Source: Cognatishimia sp. 1_MG-2023
GTDB taxonomy: Bacteria; Pseudomonadota; Alphaproteobacteria; Rhodobacterales; Rhodobacteraceae
NCBI RefSeq assembly: GCF_030548175.1
Contig: NZ_JAUORX010000005.1
Coordinates: forward strand, 208,915 to 272,914
Length of the DNA: 64,000 bases
Direction: 5' to 3'
Shown here piece by piece: positions 55,697 through 64,000 of this stretch. The notes under the pieces are model-generated. The model was not told the DNA's origin. It made no database searches and saw only the letters and a program-made list of their open reading frames with translations. Made by a program: the position numbers and the translations under genes. Numbering within the stretch: position 1 is the stretch's first letter; each line of letters opens with the position of its first letter.

Positions 55697-58072
55697 TTGG
55701 GAATTGTTAATATATTTTTGAAACCTTTGCCTCGGCTTACTAGTCGGAAAGGAATTGTCCTTGTGACGGCGCCCGGATCGCAATTATTCGTACCTAAACA
55801 TCAACGCAGCATTCCCAAACGCTTAGCGCTCGGGTTGTTCTCTGCACTCATCGTATTTCTCAGCTACCAACTCGCTCTGCTTTTTTCCAAAGATCCCGCA
55901 ACACCGATTTGGGCAGCTGGCGGCATTGTTGTTGCAATGGCCATAACCGCATCGCTTAAAGTCTTTCGAAAATCCGCGACACAACGCGCGACTGAAACGG
56001 TAGCACTGGCCATCGCACATGATAAATCCCCGCGTCTAATCGCAAGCAGCACCGGCGCGATCCTGCACAAGAACCCCGCAGCCTATGATGCCATGATGCT
56101 TGGCGAAACCATCACCGAAGTGATGAACGGCCAGATGCTGGACAGCGAGAATTTGATCAATCGCCTGCAAGAGGCCGCAGGTTTTGATGGCCATATTTCC
56201 GAACGCATCCTCACGCGCCTTGGCTCATTCGTTCTAGACGTCGCCCAACTAGAGCAGGGGCTTTTCCTTTGGTCGATCACCCCGCGCAATGGCACCGATT
56301 CACACTCCGAATCCGGCCCCATCATTCCCATGCTCACAGCCGCGTCCAGCGGTACAATCCTCTTCATGAACGCCGCCGCCCGTACCTTTCTGGGCGAGCG
56401 TAAAACCAAGCTATCAGATGTCTTTCAAAAGGACATTCTAAACGCTTCTGATATGAATGTGGTGCATACGAGCACGGGCATATCCAACTGCTTTATAATG
56501 GAAAAAGCCCTGAGCGGGGGGCGGCGTGAAATCTATATCGTGCCCGCCCAAGATCATGAAATCCCCAACACGGGCCTTTCATTCGAAGACCTGCCAGTGC
56601 CCATTCTAAAGACAAACGTGAATGGTGACATCTTAATGGTAAACAGCCTCGCTCGTCATTTATTGGGTGAAACACTAGCACAGGCCCATCACCTCTCTGA
56701 CGTGATGGAGGGTTTGGGCCGCCCCTTGCGCGACTGGCTCACCGAAGCCGCCGCAGGCCGCGCCCAAAGCCTAACCGAATTCCTACGCCTCAAACGCGAC
56801 GATCGCGAAGCCTATATGCAGGTCACCCTTGGCCGTTTATCCGACGGTCAGGAAACCGCGCTCTTTGCCGTCATCAACGACGCAACAGAGCTAAAAACGC
56901 TAGAGGCGCAGTTTGTCCAAAGCCAAAAGATGCAGGCTATCGGCCAACTTGCCGGCGGTGTGGCACATGATTTCAACAACCTATTAACCGCCATCTCTGG
57001 CCACTGCGATTTGTTGCTACTGCGCCATGACGAAGACGACCCAGATTATGCCGACCTCACGCAAATCTATCAAAACGCCAACCGCGCCGCAGCGCTGGTG
57101 GGTCAACTTCTGGCCTATTCACGCAAGCAAACACTCCGGCCTGTCACGCTCGATTTGCGCGACTCTCTCTCTAATCTCAGTCGGTTACTCAATCGGCTGG
57201 TGGGCGAGAGAATCCGCCTCAAAGTCCAGCATGAGCCAAACCTAAAACCCATCAATGTGGATCGCCAGCAGTTCGAACAGGTCATGATGAACCTTGTGGT
57301 GAACGCCCGCGATGCGATGCCAGATGGCGGTGACATTGAAATCACATCCGAAAACCTTTGCCTTTCTGCCCCTCTAAGTCGCGATAACGCCGTCGTGCCC
57401 TGTGGCGATTACGTCAGCGTGTGCGTCATTGATCATGGCACCGGCATTTCGGACGATAAGAAAAGCAAAGTCTTTGAACCCTTCTACACCACCAAACGCA
57501 CGGGCGAGGGCACCGGTCTTGGCCTCTCCACAGCCTATGGAATCGTCAAACAATCCGGTGGTTTCATCTTTTTAGACAGCGTCGTCGATCAAGGCACAAC
57601 GTTCAGGCTTTACTTCCCAGCCAGCGACAGCAAAGCAGAGGCCACACAAAACGCCCCAAAACCCATCAAAGAAGCCACGCCACCCCAAGAGGGCGTCGTT
57701 TTACTGGTAGAGGACGAAGCACCAGTACGCGCCTTTGCCTCTCGCGCCCTGCGTCTCAAAGGCCTCACCGTGCTAGAGGCCGACTGCGCCGAAAACGCGT
57801 TAACCATGCTCGAAGATCCGTCACTCAACATCGACCTATTCGTGTCAGACGTGATCATGCCTGGCATGGATGGCCCAACCTGGGTCAAACAGGCCCGCGA
57901 AATCCGGCCTGATACACGGGTCATCTTTATGTCTGGCTACGCCGAAGAAAGCTTTGCCGAAATCAACGGCACTTTGGATAACTCTATGTTCCTACCCAAA
58001 CCATTTTCACTGGCAGAGCTTTCAACAGCAGTCGAACAGCAAATCGCGCAATCACGGGATGCTTTGGTATAG
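55697..58072 (+). CDS. cckA: Hybrid histidine kinase CckA
   Basis: CckA feeds phosphate through ChpT to CtrA, which controls motility, gene transfer agents or the cell cycle in alphaproteobacteria. Two N-terminal membrane helices are visible (about residues 43-63 and 71-90). PAS-like regions follow at about 210-400. The histidine box is [17 protein letters not shown] near residue 424. The HATPase domain has [14 protein letters not shown] and [14 protein letters not shown] receiver domain at the end carries the Asp in [11 protein letters not shown] near 719. The start is uncertain: TTG 55697 with AAAGGGGAA upstream, or GTG codons further in. The last 21 bp overlap the convergent sulfotransferase gene. 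Confidence 0.92.
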   Translation: MGIVNIFLKPLPRLTSRKGIVLVTAPGSQLFVPKHQRSIPKRLALGLFSALIVFLSYQLALLFSKDPATPIWAAGGIVVAMAITASLKVFRKSATQRATETVALAIAHDKSPRLIASSTGAILHKNPAAYDAMMLGETITEVMNGQMLDSENLINRLQEAAGFDGHISERILTRLGSFVLDVAQLEQGLFLWSITPRNGTDSHSESGPIIPMLTAASSGTILFMNAAARTFLGERKTKLSDVFQKDILNASDMNVVHTSTGISNCFIMEKALSGGRREIYIVPAQDHEIPNTGLSFEDLPVPILKTNVNGDILMVNSLARHLLGETLAQAHHLSDVMEGLGRPLRDWLTEAAAGRAQSLTEFLRLKRDDREAYMQVTLGRLSDGQETALFAVINDATELKTLEAQFVQSQKMQAIGQLAGGVAHDFNNLLTAISGHCDLLLLRHDEDDPDYADLTQIYQNANRAAALVGQLLAYSRKQTLRPVTLDLRDSLSNLSRLLNRLVGERIRLKVQHEPNLKPINVDRQQFEQVMMNLVVNARDAMPDGGDIEITSENLCLSAPLSRDNAVVPCGDYVSVCVIDHGTGISDDKKSKVFEPFYTTKRTGEGTGLGLSTAYGIVKQSGGFIFLDSVVDQGTTFRLYFPASDSKAEATQNAPKPIKEATPPQEGVVLLVEDEAPVRAFASRALRLKGLTVLEADCAENALTMLEDPSLNIDLFVSDVIMPGMDGPTWVKQAREIRPDTRVIFMSGYAEESFAEINGTLDNSMFLPKPFSLAELSTAVEQQIAQSRDALV

Positions 58073-58648
58073 CTCGAACTCGTCCCGCCGAACGTCATGC
58101 AAATGGGCCAGAACCTCAGCAGAGGGCGCAAGTTCCATCTTGGGCGACACATTCCGACGCTCTAATGCGATCTTGCGATCCAACCGGTCCTCTAAAAATC
58201 CAAGAATCGACTCCTGATCTTCATAGCGAAACAGGTGATTAACCTTGGTGCCATTTGGCCGAGGCTCCAGAAACTTGGCCTGACTGCCCACATTCGCAAA
58301 GGGTTTGCGGTCCTCTTTGCAATATTCCATCAAAAACTCATCAAAACTGACATGTTCGGTAGAGGTGCGCTTACCCTTAATGAAATCCCGGCGGCGATAC
58401 CGATACCAACTGCTTAACCAAGACACCGGTTCACGCATGATCGCCATGGTTTCCATACCGTCTTCTTTGCAGGCTTTTTCGAACATAGGCCGAAAAAAAC
58501 GGTTATAGCGGAACAAAGGCGCATGTTTCAGCTCGGGTGGATCATTCACCACAATATCGGCCTGTGGCCCCAAAACCTCAGCCAAAGCGGTTGTTCCGGT
58601 TTTTGGAACAGCCAAAATCACCAGTTTTTGTTTCCAGAAAACAAGCAT
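58052..58648 (-). CDS. Sulfotransferase-family protein
   Basis: This 198-residue protein is of the PAPS-dependent sulfotransferase fold. The 5'-phosphosulfate loop is AVPKTGTTALAEVL at about residues 13-26. The 3'-phosphate-binding region is IMREPVSWLSSWYRYRRRDF. The acceptor (sugar, lipid or protein) cannot be told. The family also includes proteins without proven activity. The gene is convergent with cckA and their 3' ends overlap by 21 bp, so the last seven codons of each share DNA. It is divergent from recA. Confidence 0.85.
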   Translation of the reverse strand: MLVFWKQKLVILAVPKTGTTALAEVLGPQADIVVNDPPELKHAPLFRYNRFFRPMFEKACKEDGMETMAIMREPVSWLSSWYRYRRRDFIKGKRTSTEHVSFDEFLMEYCKEDRKPFANVGSQAKFLEPRPNGTKVNHLFRYEDQESILGFLEDRLDRKIALERRNVSPKMELAPSAEVLAHLHDVRRDEFELYQSIP

Positions 58649-58773
58649 TTACGCGCCTCAATCACATTTTTCGTATTATTCGCCAACCTAAACTAACGTT
58701 TAACCAATGTCCGAAAAAGTAGGGTGTGAAAGAAAATTCTTGAAATGTTCTTGTTTTGATCTCATAAGAAAAA

Positions 58774-58788
58774 GAACAAGACCAGAAC
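58774..58788. promoter_or_regulatory. LexA (SOS) box upstream of recA
   Basis: GAACAAGACCAGAAC is GAAC-N7-GAAC, the reverse complement of the alphaproteobacterial LexA consensus GTTC-N7-GTTC. It ends 52 bp before the recA start. A weaker set, ATTC-N7-GTTC-N7-GATC, lies at 58736-58761. Confidence 0.85.
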
Positions 58789-58840
58789 AAAGCCACTCAT
58801 TGCCGCATCCGTGCGGGTGTGGAATAAGGAGGGCAACCTA

Positions 58841-59923
58841 ATGGCAACGGCAGATTTATTAAACATGAGCAGCAAAAGCAGCAAAGCGTCCGCAGATAAA
58901 CAAAAAGCGCTAGACAGCGCTTTGGCCCAGATCGAGCGTCAGTTCGGTAAGGGCTCTATTATGAAGCTGGGTGACGGCGCGATCACAGAGATTGAAGCGA
59001 CCTCAACAGGCTCCCTCGGCCTTGATATCGCATTGGGAATCGGTGGTCTTCCAAAGGGGCGGATCATTGAAATCTACGGCCCGGAAAGCTCCGGTAAAAC
59101 CACGCTGACCCTGCACTGCGTTGCAGAAGAGCAGAAAAAAGGCGGCGTTTGCGCCTTTGTGGATGCCGAGCACGCGCTTGACCCACAATACGCAAAGAAA
59201 CTTGGCGTTGATCTGGACGAGCTGCTGATTTCGCAGCCTGACACCGGCGAGCAAGCGCTTGAAATCGTTGATACCTTGGTGCGTTCCGGCGCGGTAAACA
59301 TGGTTGTCGTTGACTCAGTTGCGGCTCTAACACCAAAATCCGAACTCGAAGGCGACATGGGCGACAGCAACGTTGGCGTTCAGGCCCGCTTGATGAGCCA
59401 AGCCATGCGGAAATTGACCGGTTCGATCAGCCGCTCAAACTGTATGGTAATCTTCATCAACCAAATCCGGATGAAAATCGGCGTTATGTTCGGCTCACCA
59501 GAAACCACAACCGGTGGTAACGCGCTGAAATTCTACAGTTCTGTACGCCTCGACATCCGCCGCATCGGCGCGTTGAAAGACCGCGACGAAGTGGTCGGCA
59601 ACGCCACCCGCGTGAAAGTCGTGAAAAACAAAGTCGCACCGCCGTTCAAACAAGTTGAATTCGACATCATGTATGGCGAAGGCATCTCTAAGATGGGTGA
59701 ATTGCTCGATCTCGGTGTCAAAGCTGGCATCGTCGATAAATCCGGCAGCTGGTTCAGCTATGGGGACGAACGCATCGGGCAGGGCCGTGAAAACGCCAAA
59801 ACCTTCTTGCGCGAAAACACCCGCATGGCACTTGAAATCGAGGATAAAATCCGCGGCGCCCACGGTCTAGATTTCGAAATGCCCAAAGGCGAAGACGACA
59901 ACGACGCGCTCGTCGAAAGCTAA
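58841..59923 (+). CDS. recA: Recombinase RecA
   Basis: RecA drives homologous recombination and induces the SOS response by stimulating LexA self-cleavage. Walker A is GPESSGKTT at residues 80-88. The core segments [29 protein letters not shown] and [16 protein letters not shown] are intact, as is [14 protein letters not shown]. Start ATG 58841 has GGAGG 7-11 bases upstream; a GTG at 58811 would add ten residues. Length is 360 residues. A LexA box lies upstream and a terminator downstream. Confidence 0.98.
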   Translation: MATADLLNMSSKSSKASADKQKALDSALAQIERQFGKGSIMKLGDGAITEIEATSTGSLGLDIALGIGGLPKGRIIEIYGPESSGKTTLTLHCVAEEQKKGGVCAFVDAEHALDPQYAKKLGVDLDELLISQPDTGEQALEIVDTLVRSGAVNMVVVDSVAALTPKSELEGDMGDSNVGVQARLMSQAMRKLTGSISRSNCMVIFINQIRMKIGVMFGSPETTTGGNALKFYSSVRLDIRRIGALKDRDEVVGNATRVKVVKNKVAPPFKQVEFDIMYGEGISKMGELLDLGVKAGIVDKSGSWFSYGDERIGQGRENAKTFLRENTRMALEIEDKIRGAHGLDFEMPKGEDDNDALVES

Positions 59924-59940
59924 GTTTAGCGAAATTTTGA

Positions 59941-59972
59941 ACAAAGGCCGTGCCGGAAAGCGCGGCCTTTGT
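59941..59972 (+). terminator. Hairpin terminator after recA
   Basis: ACAAAGGCCGTGC and GCGCGGCCTTTGT form a 13-bp stem with one wobble and a 6-nt loop. No long T-tract follows, so termination may be partial. Confidence 0.65.
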
Positions 59973-60061
59973 CACATCTACCTAACAGCAACAGTGGACA
60001 CCTTTGCAGGACAGGGCTAAACCGTTCAGGAAACGTTAAATTCCGCCAGAAAGCCCGTTGT

Positions 60062-62713
60062 ATGCCAAGCTTAAACGACATCCGGTCGACCTTCCTGAAC
60101 TACTTTGAAAAACAGGGCCACACAATTGTGCCCTCTAGCCCTCTTGTGCCACGCAACGATCCCACGTTGATGTTCACAAACTCAGGCATGGTTCAGTTCA
60201 AAAACGCCTTCACCGGCGTTGAAACCCGCGACTACGTCCGCGCCACAAGCTCGCAAAAATGCGTCCGTGCCGGCGGCAAGCACAACGATCTGGACAACGT
60301 CGGCTACACAGCCCGCCACCACACATTTTTCGAAATGCTCGGCAACTTCTCTTTTGGGGATTACTTCAAACACCAAGCAATCCCATTCGCATGGGAGCTG
60401 ATCACCAAAGAATTCGGCATTCCAAAAGAAAAGCTCTACGTCACCGTCTATCACACCGATGACGAAGCCTATGACATCTGGAAGAAAATCGGCGTTCCAG
60501 AAGAGCGGATCATCCGCATCGCGACATCAGATAACTTCTGGCAAATGGGCCCAACCGGCCCATGTGGTCCATGCACCGAAATCTTCTATGACCACGGCGA
60601 ACACATCTGGGGCGGCCCTCCAGGTTCCCCAGAAGAAGACGGCGATCGTTTCATCGAAATCTGGAACCTCGTTTTCATGCAAAACGAAAAGTTCGAAGAC
60701 GGCTCCATGATCGATCTGGACATGCAGTCCATCGACACCGGCATGGGCCTAGAGCGCATCGGCGCGTTGCTGCAGGGCAGCCACGACAACTACGACACCG
60801 ACTTGATGAAATCGCTCATCGAAGCCTCCGCACATGCCACATCCGTTGATCCATATGGCGATAAAAACGTGCACCACCGCGTCATCGCCGATCACCTGCG
60901 CTCGACATCCTTCCTAATTGCTGACGGCGTCATGCCATCCAACGACGGCCGCGGCTACGTTCTGCGCCGCATCATGCGCCGCGCCATGCGTCACGCGCAC
61001 CTCTTGGGCGCGAAAGACCCGGTCATGCACCAATTGGTTCCAGCACTCGTTGGCCAAATGGGCGCCGCATATCCAGAACTCGGCCAAGCACAATCCTTGA
61101 TCGAAGAAACGCTGAAACTCGAAGAAACCCGTTTCAAGCAAACCCTTGATCGCGGCCTAAAACTGCTGGACGACGAAGTCACCGGCCTCGCCGAAGGCGC
61201 ACCACTTCCAGGTGCCGCGGCCTTCAAACTCTATGACACATACGGCTTCCCACTCGACCTGACCCAAGACGCGCTGCGTGAAAAGGGCCTAGAGGTGGAC
61301 ACAGACGGATTTGACTCCGCTATGGCCGAACAAAAAGCCAAAGCCCGCGCCGCATGGTCCGGTTCCGGCGAAGCCGCCGACAGCACCATCTGGTTCGACA
61401 TCGTTGACGAACACGGCACAACCGACTTCCTCGGCTATGACACCGAAACTGCCGAAGGCCAGATCGTGGCCCTCGTCGCAGAGGGCGAACAAACTGACAA
61501 AGCCACCGGCAAGGTTCAGATCATCCTGAACCAAACCCCGTTCTATGCGGAATCCGGCGGTCAGGTTGGCGATACTGGCGAGATCAAAACCGACACTGGC
61601 ACAGCCAAGATCACCGACACCAAAAAAGCCCAAGGCGTGTTCATTCACATCGCTGAAATCACCGAGGGTGAAATCACCAAAGGGCAGGGCGCACAACTAA
61701 CTGTGTCAAACGCGCGCCGCTCTGCGATCCGCGCCAATCACTCTGCAACCCACCTGCTGCACGAAGCCCTGCGCAACGCGCTTGGCGATCACGTCGCACA
61801 GCGTGGTTCCTTGAATGCAGAGGATCGTCTTCGCTTTGACTTCAGCCATGCCAAAGGCCTCACCGCCGAAGAACTGGCGCAGGTGTCAAGCGAGGTAAAC
61901 GAATACATCCGTCAAAACACCCCGGTCGAAACCCGCATTATGACCCCAGACGACGCCCGCGCCATTGGCGCGCAGGCCTTGTTTGGCGAAAAATACGGTG
62001 ACGAAGTACGCGTCGTTTCCATGGGCCGCGCCGACACCGGCAAGGGCTTGGATGGCGACACTTACTCGCTTGAACTCTGCGGCGGTACGCATGTCAAACA
62101 AACTGGTGACATCGGCTCTTTCGTCCTACTGGGCGATAGCGCATCCTCCTCTGGCGTGCGCCGGATCGAGGCCCTAACAGGGGCCGCAGCCGAGGCGCAC
62201 ACAGCCGCCGAAGCAGCACGCCTTGGCGATGTTCTGGCCTTGCTCAAAGCGCAGCCAACCGATGTGGTTGACCGTGTCAAAGGCCTGATGGACGAACGCA
62301 AAGCCCTACAAAACGAGGTCGCGCAACTACGCCGCGAACTCGCGATGTCTGGCGGTGCAGGCCAAGGTGGCGGCGCAGAAGCCAAAGAAATCAACGGTGT
62401 AAAGTTCGTAGCTCAAGTTCTCTCTGGCGTCTCTGGCCGCGATCTTCCAGCGCTGATTGATGAGCATAAATCCCGCATCGAAAGCGGCGCGGTGCTGTTG
62501 ATCGCTGATGCAGACGGCAAAGCCGCCGTCGCAGCTGGCGTCACCAAAGACCTCATCGACAAAGTCAAAGCCCCCGATCTGGTTCGCGCAGCGGTCGTAG
62601 AACTCGGCGGCAAAGGCGGCGGTGGTCGTCCTGACATGGCCCAAGGTGGCGCCAAGTCCACCGAAAACGCGGATGCCGCAATCGCAGCCGCTGAAAAAGT
62701 GCTAGAGGCGTAA
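60062..62713 (+). CDS. alaS: Alanyl-tRNA synthetase
   Basis: AlaS charges tRNA-Ala and edits mischarged Ser and Gly. I start at ATG 60062 ([15 protein letters not shown]), giving 883 residues, the usual length. An in-frame start at 59969 lies in the recA terminator. Class II motifs are visible: [34 protein letters not shown] and [13 protein letters not shown]. The editing domain has the zinc-binding [12 protein letters not shown] and CGGTHV. A C-terminal C-Ala domain closes the protein, with a Gly-rich linker ([13 protein letters not shown]). Confidence 0.97.
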   Translation: MPSLNDIRSTFLNYFEKQGHTIVPSSPLVPRNDPTLMFTNSGMVQFKNAFTGVETRDYVRATSSQKCVRAGGKHNDLDNVGYTARHHTFFEMLGNFSFGDYFKHQAIPFAWELITKEFGIPKEKLYVTVYHTDDEAYDIWKKIGVPEERIIRIATSDNFWQMGPTGPCGPCTEIFYDHGEHIWGGPPGSPEEDGDRFIEIWNLVFMQNEKFEDGSMIDLDMQSIDTGMGLERIGALLQGSHDNYDTDLMKSLIEASAHATSVDPYGDKNVHHRVIADHLRSTSFLIADGVMPSNDGRGYVLRRIMRRAMRHAHLLGAKDPVMHQLVPALVGQMGAAYPELGQAQSLIEETLKLEETRFKQTLDRGLKLLDDEVTGLAEGAPLPGAAAFKLYDTYGFPLDLTQDALREKGLEVDTDGFDSAMAEQKAKARAAWSGSGEAADSTIWFDIVDEHGTTDFLGYDTETAEGQIVALVAEGEQTDKATGKVQIILNQTPFYAESGGQVGDTGEIKTDTGTAKITDTKKAQGVFIHIAEITEGEITKGQGAQLTVSNARRSAIRANHSATHLLHEALRNALGDHVAQRGSLNAEDRLRFDFSHAKGLTAEELAQVSSEVNEYIRQNTPVETRIMTPDDARAIGAQALFGEKYGDEVRVVSMGRADTGKGLDGDTYSLELCGGTHVKQTGDIGSFVLLGDSASSSGVRRIEALTGAAAEAHTAAEAARLGDVLALLKAQPTDVVDRVKGLMDERKALQNEVAQLRRELAMSGGAGQGGGAEAKEINGVKFVAQVLSGVSGRDLPALIDEHKSRIESGAVLLIADADGKAAVAAGVTKDLIDKVKAPDLVRAAVVELGGKGGGGRPDMAQGGAKSTENADAAIAAAEKVLEA

Positions 62714-63001
62714 ATGCCAGCGCTCTGGATCAGCCACGTCGACGTCTCTGATCCAGAGGCCTACGCCGAATACGCAAAACGCGCCGTTCCCGTGATTGAA
62801 AACGGGGGCGGCACTTTCATCGCCCGAGGTGCCGAATTCGCCACGCTCGAGGGCACAGAATGGCAACGCCACACGATCGTAAAGTTCCCCGATCTCGCCA
62901 CCGCACAGGCTTGCTATAGCAGCCCAGCCTACCAAGAGGCCGTCACATTTGCAGACGGCGCCTCAACCCGCAGCCTGACCATTATTGAGGTATCAGACTA
63001 G
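62714..63001 (+). CDS. DUF1330 protein
   Basis: This small alpha/beta-barrel-like protein of 95 residues begins at the base after the alaS stop, so it is probably translated with alaS. Landmarks are WISHVDVSDPEAYAEYAKRA, FIARGAEFATLEG, and CYSSPAYQEAVTFADGAST. DUF1330 proteins form dimers of the ferredoxin-like fold. No activity is firmly assigned to the family. Confidence 0.92.
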   Translation: MPALWISHVDVSDPEAYAEYAKRAVPVIENGGGTFIARGAEFATLEGTEWQRHTIVKFPDLATAQACYSSPAYQEAVTFADGASTRSLTIIEVSD

Positions 63002-63015
63002 CCAAAGGACCCCAT

Positions 63016-63411
63016 TTGTTTATTCGATTTGTATGTGCAAACCCAATTTCGGGTATGGATGCCAGAGCTGGATTTTTTGATGCAGCCTACGAACTGCGTT
63101 ATTCGGATCGCCTCGATGAATTGTCCGCAGACTATCTAGAAGCACAATTATCGTGGTTTCGTGAAAATCTGACAATCCCCAAGAAATTCTCCCGGTCAAA
63201 ACAAGCGCATCGGCAAAAGCAAACGACGCGTGGCCTTAGTTGGTACAAGCACGATGCACATGAACACATCTCTAAGTCATGGGAATTAATCGAATTTCTC
63301 AAAATTTGGGGCTACGGCATAGACGTCCTGACGACCGATCACGTTGGCTTCATTTTGTATGAAGATAAACTTCAGGTCGTCGCAGATCCATTCAACGATA
63401 CCCCCCGTTGA
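63016..63411 (+). CDS. Conserved-looking hypothetical protein
   Basis: I do not recognise a domain. The 131-residue product starts FIRFVCANPISGMDARAGFF after a TTG start, with AAAGGA 8 bases upstream. It has a basic middle (SRSKQAHRQKQTTRGLSWYK) and a C-terminal strand-rich part (GYGIDVLTTDHVGFILYED, DPFNDTP). There is no signal peptide or membrane helix. It stands between the DUF1330 and VOC genes and is probably co-transcribed with them. Confidence 0.7.
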   Translation: MFIRFVCANPISGMDARAGFFDAAYELRYSDRLDELSADYLEAQLSWFRENLTIPKKFSRSKQAHRQKQTTRGLSWYKHDAHEHISKSWELIEFLKIWGYGIDVLTTDHVGFILYEDKLQVVADPFNDTPR

Positions 63412-63475
63412 ACCCGTTATTGCCAGCTGCCCCTGAAATACGCCATGCTGGGCCTGTATTTCGAAAGGACACCCC

Positions 63476-63859
63476 ATGCCCATCGGAGCCTTTTCCGTCA
63501 GCCTCTCGGTCAAAGACCTCGCTCAATCCATCGCGTTCTACAAAACCCTTGGATTTCAATCCCACCACGACATGTCCGAACACGGCTTTGCCATCCTGAA
63601 AAACGGCGATGCCGTCATTGGCCTGTTCCAAGGCATGTTCGAGGGCAATCTCCTCACCTTTAATCCCGGCTGGGACCAAAACGCCCAACCCCAAGAAACC
63701 TTCGAAGACGTACGTGACCTCCAAGATCGCCTAAAAGCCGCAGGCCTTTTTATCGAAGTGCCAACTGATCCACTCGGCACAGGCCCTGCCAGCATCACGG
63801 TCACGGATCCTGACGGCAATAAAATCCTCATCGACCAACACGTCGACAAACCCAAATAA
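63476..63859 (+). CDS. VOC-family protein (glyoxalase/bleomycin-resistance fold)
   Basis: The 127-residue protein has the paired beta-alpha-beta-beta-beta modules of the vicinal-oxygen-chelate fold. The first is FSVSLSVKDLAQSIAFYKTL and the second ends with ITVTDPDGNKILIDQH. The metal-ligand positions of glyoxalase I are only partly matched: the final segment has Asp and His, but the first strand lacks the usual His. It may therefore be a binding protein and not an enzyme. AAAGGA precedes the ATG. It closes the alaS-side group and has its own terminator. Confidence 0.9.
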   Translation: MPIGAFSVSLSVKDLAQSIAFYKTLGFQSHHDMSEHGFAILKNGDAVIGLFQGMFEGNLLTFNPGWDQNAQPQETFEDVRDLQDRLKAAGLFIEVPTDPLGTGPASITVTDPDGNKILIDQHVDKPK

Positions 63860-63886
63860 AAAAGGGCACCCAAAGGCACCCTTTTT
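63858..63886 (+). terminator. Terminator of the VOC gene
   Basis: AAAAAGGG and CCCTTTTT flank CACCCAAAGGCA, giving an interrupted stem with T-tract. The same bases also contain two copies of GGCACCC, so the stem has a small internal loop. Confidence 0.7.
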
Positions 63887-63904
63887 CTTGATCAAAATAC
63901 CTCG

Positions 63905-63930
63905 GGGTGTGGGGGGGCGCCCCCCCCAAC
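63905..63930. repeat. Extreme G/C palindrome in intergenic DNA
   Basis: Seven G, then CG, then eight C form a near-perfect palindrome (63911-63927), flanked by GGGGTGT and CAACCC. The 110 bases after the VOC terminator hold no gene I can support. I recall similar G-rich/C-rich intergenic hairpins from other roseobacters, so this may be a member of a genome-wide repeat. Confidence 0.6.
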
Positions 63931-64000
63931 CCATAACCGAAAGACTTAGCGGGGCGCGTCCGCGCATGCGGGGGGAGGTTAAGCGTAAGTTAAAGCCCCG

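Overview
The window is a stretch of core chromosome from an alphaproteobacterium, very probably a marine member of the Rhodobacterales (Roseobacter group). Base composition is moderate, about mid-50s % G+C by eye. The evidence is the set of family-specific genes and sites: OlsB, DUF4167, a Fur/Mur-type regulator without CxxC motifs, CckA, a GTTC-N7-GTTC LexA box before recA, tandem TGA-N9-TCA iron boxes, and the gene orders prfA-prmC-DUF4167, lptF-lptG-lptD-surA-pdxA-rsmA, phoR-pstSCAB-phoU-phoB and cckA/recA/alaS. I see no rRNA, CRISPR array, insertion sequence, integrase or phage module. Genes are dense and no gap exceeds about 300 bp.

Layout. 1-9.2 kb: end of an ornithine-lipid acyltransferase gene, an ABC-F ATPase (uup), an HSD10-type dehydrogenase, tyrS, anmK, enolase, an orphan cytoplasmic PAS histidine kinase and a Fur-family regulator. 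9.5-17.9 kb: a DEAD-box helicase, then a leftward cluster (nucleoside hydrolase, GNAT, selO, Na+/H+ antiporter, PhzF), then fbpA with two iron boxes, then mazG. 18-21.9 kb: an outer-membrane beta-barrel protein, a small secreted Cys-containing protein, prfA, prmC and a DUF4167 protein. 22-29.5 kb: a leftward envelope-biogenesis operon lptF-lptG-lptD-surA-pdxA, with rsmA following. 29.5-35.6 kb: pepA-holC, a membrane retropepsin-like protease, a MarC protein, a second ABC-F ATPase, ndk and a TfoX C-terminal-domain protein. 35.6-42.7 kb: a 42-residue protein, a PQQ-dependent sugar dehydrogenase, a GlxA-type AraC regulator, class II DAHP synthase, a PAS_5 protein, and yicC-gmk-gamma carbonic anhydrase. 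42.8-50.2 kb: the complete phosphate regulon with a triple Pho box and an intrinsic terminator between pstS and pstC. 50.2-64 kb: a lipoprotein, tRNA-Gly(CCC), a corrinoid-protein reductive activator (RACo), guaB, an RsmB-type methyltransferase, cckA, a sulfotransferase, recA, alaS and three small downstream genes.

Functional links. PhoR/PhoB should drive pst expression through the Pho box, and PhoU and Pst would feed back on PhoR. A RirA-type iron response is predicted for fbpA, LexA control for recA, and a LacI-type carbon regulator (CceR-like) for eno. The lpt/surA operon unites LPS transport with outer-membrane protein folding.

I found no clearly undescribed multi-gene system. The items most worth a second look are small or regulatory: the eno operator, the tandem iron boxes, the pstS-pstC attenuator, a 42-aa protein with a strong ribosome site, several unexplained intergenic repeats and hairpins, and a membrane-free PhoR.
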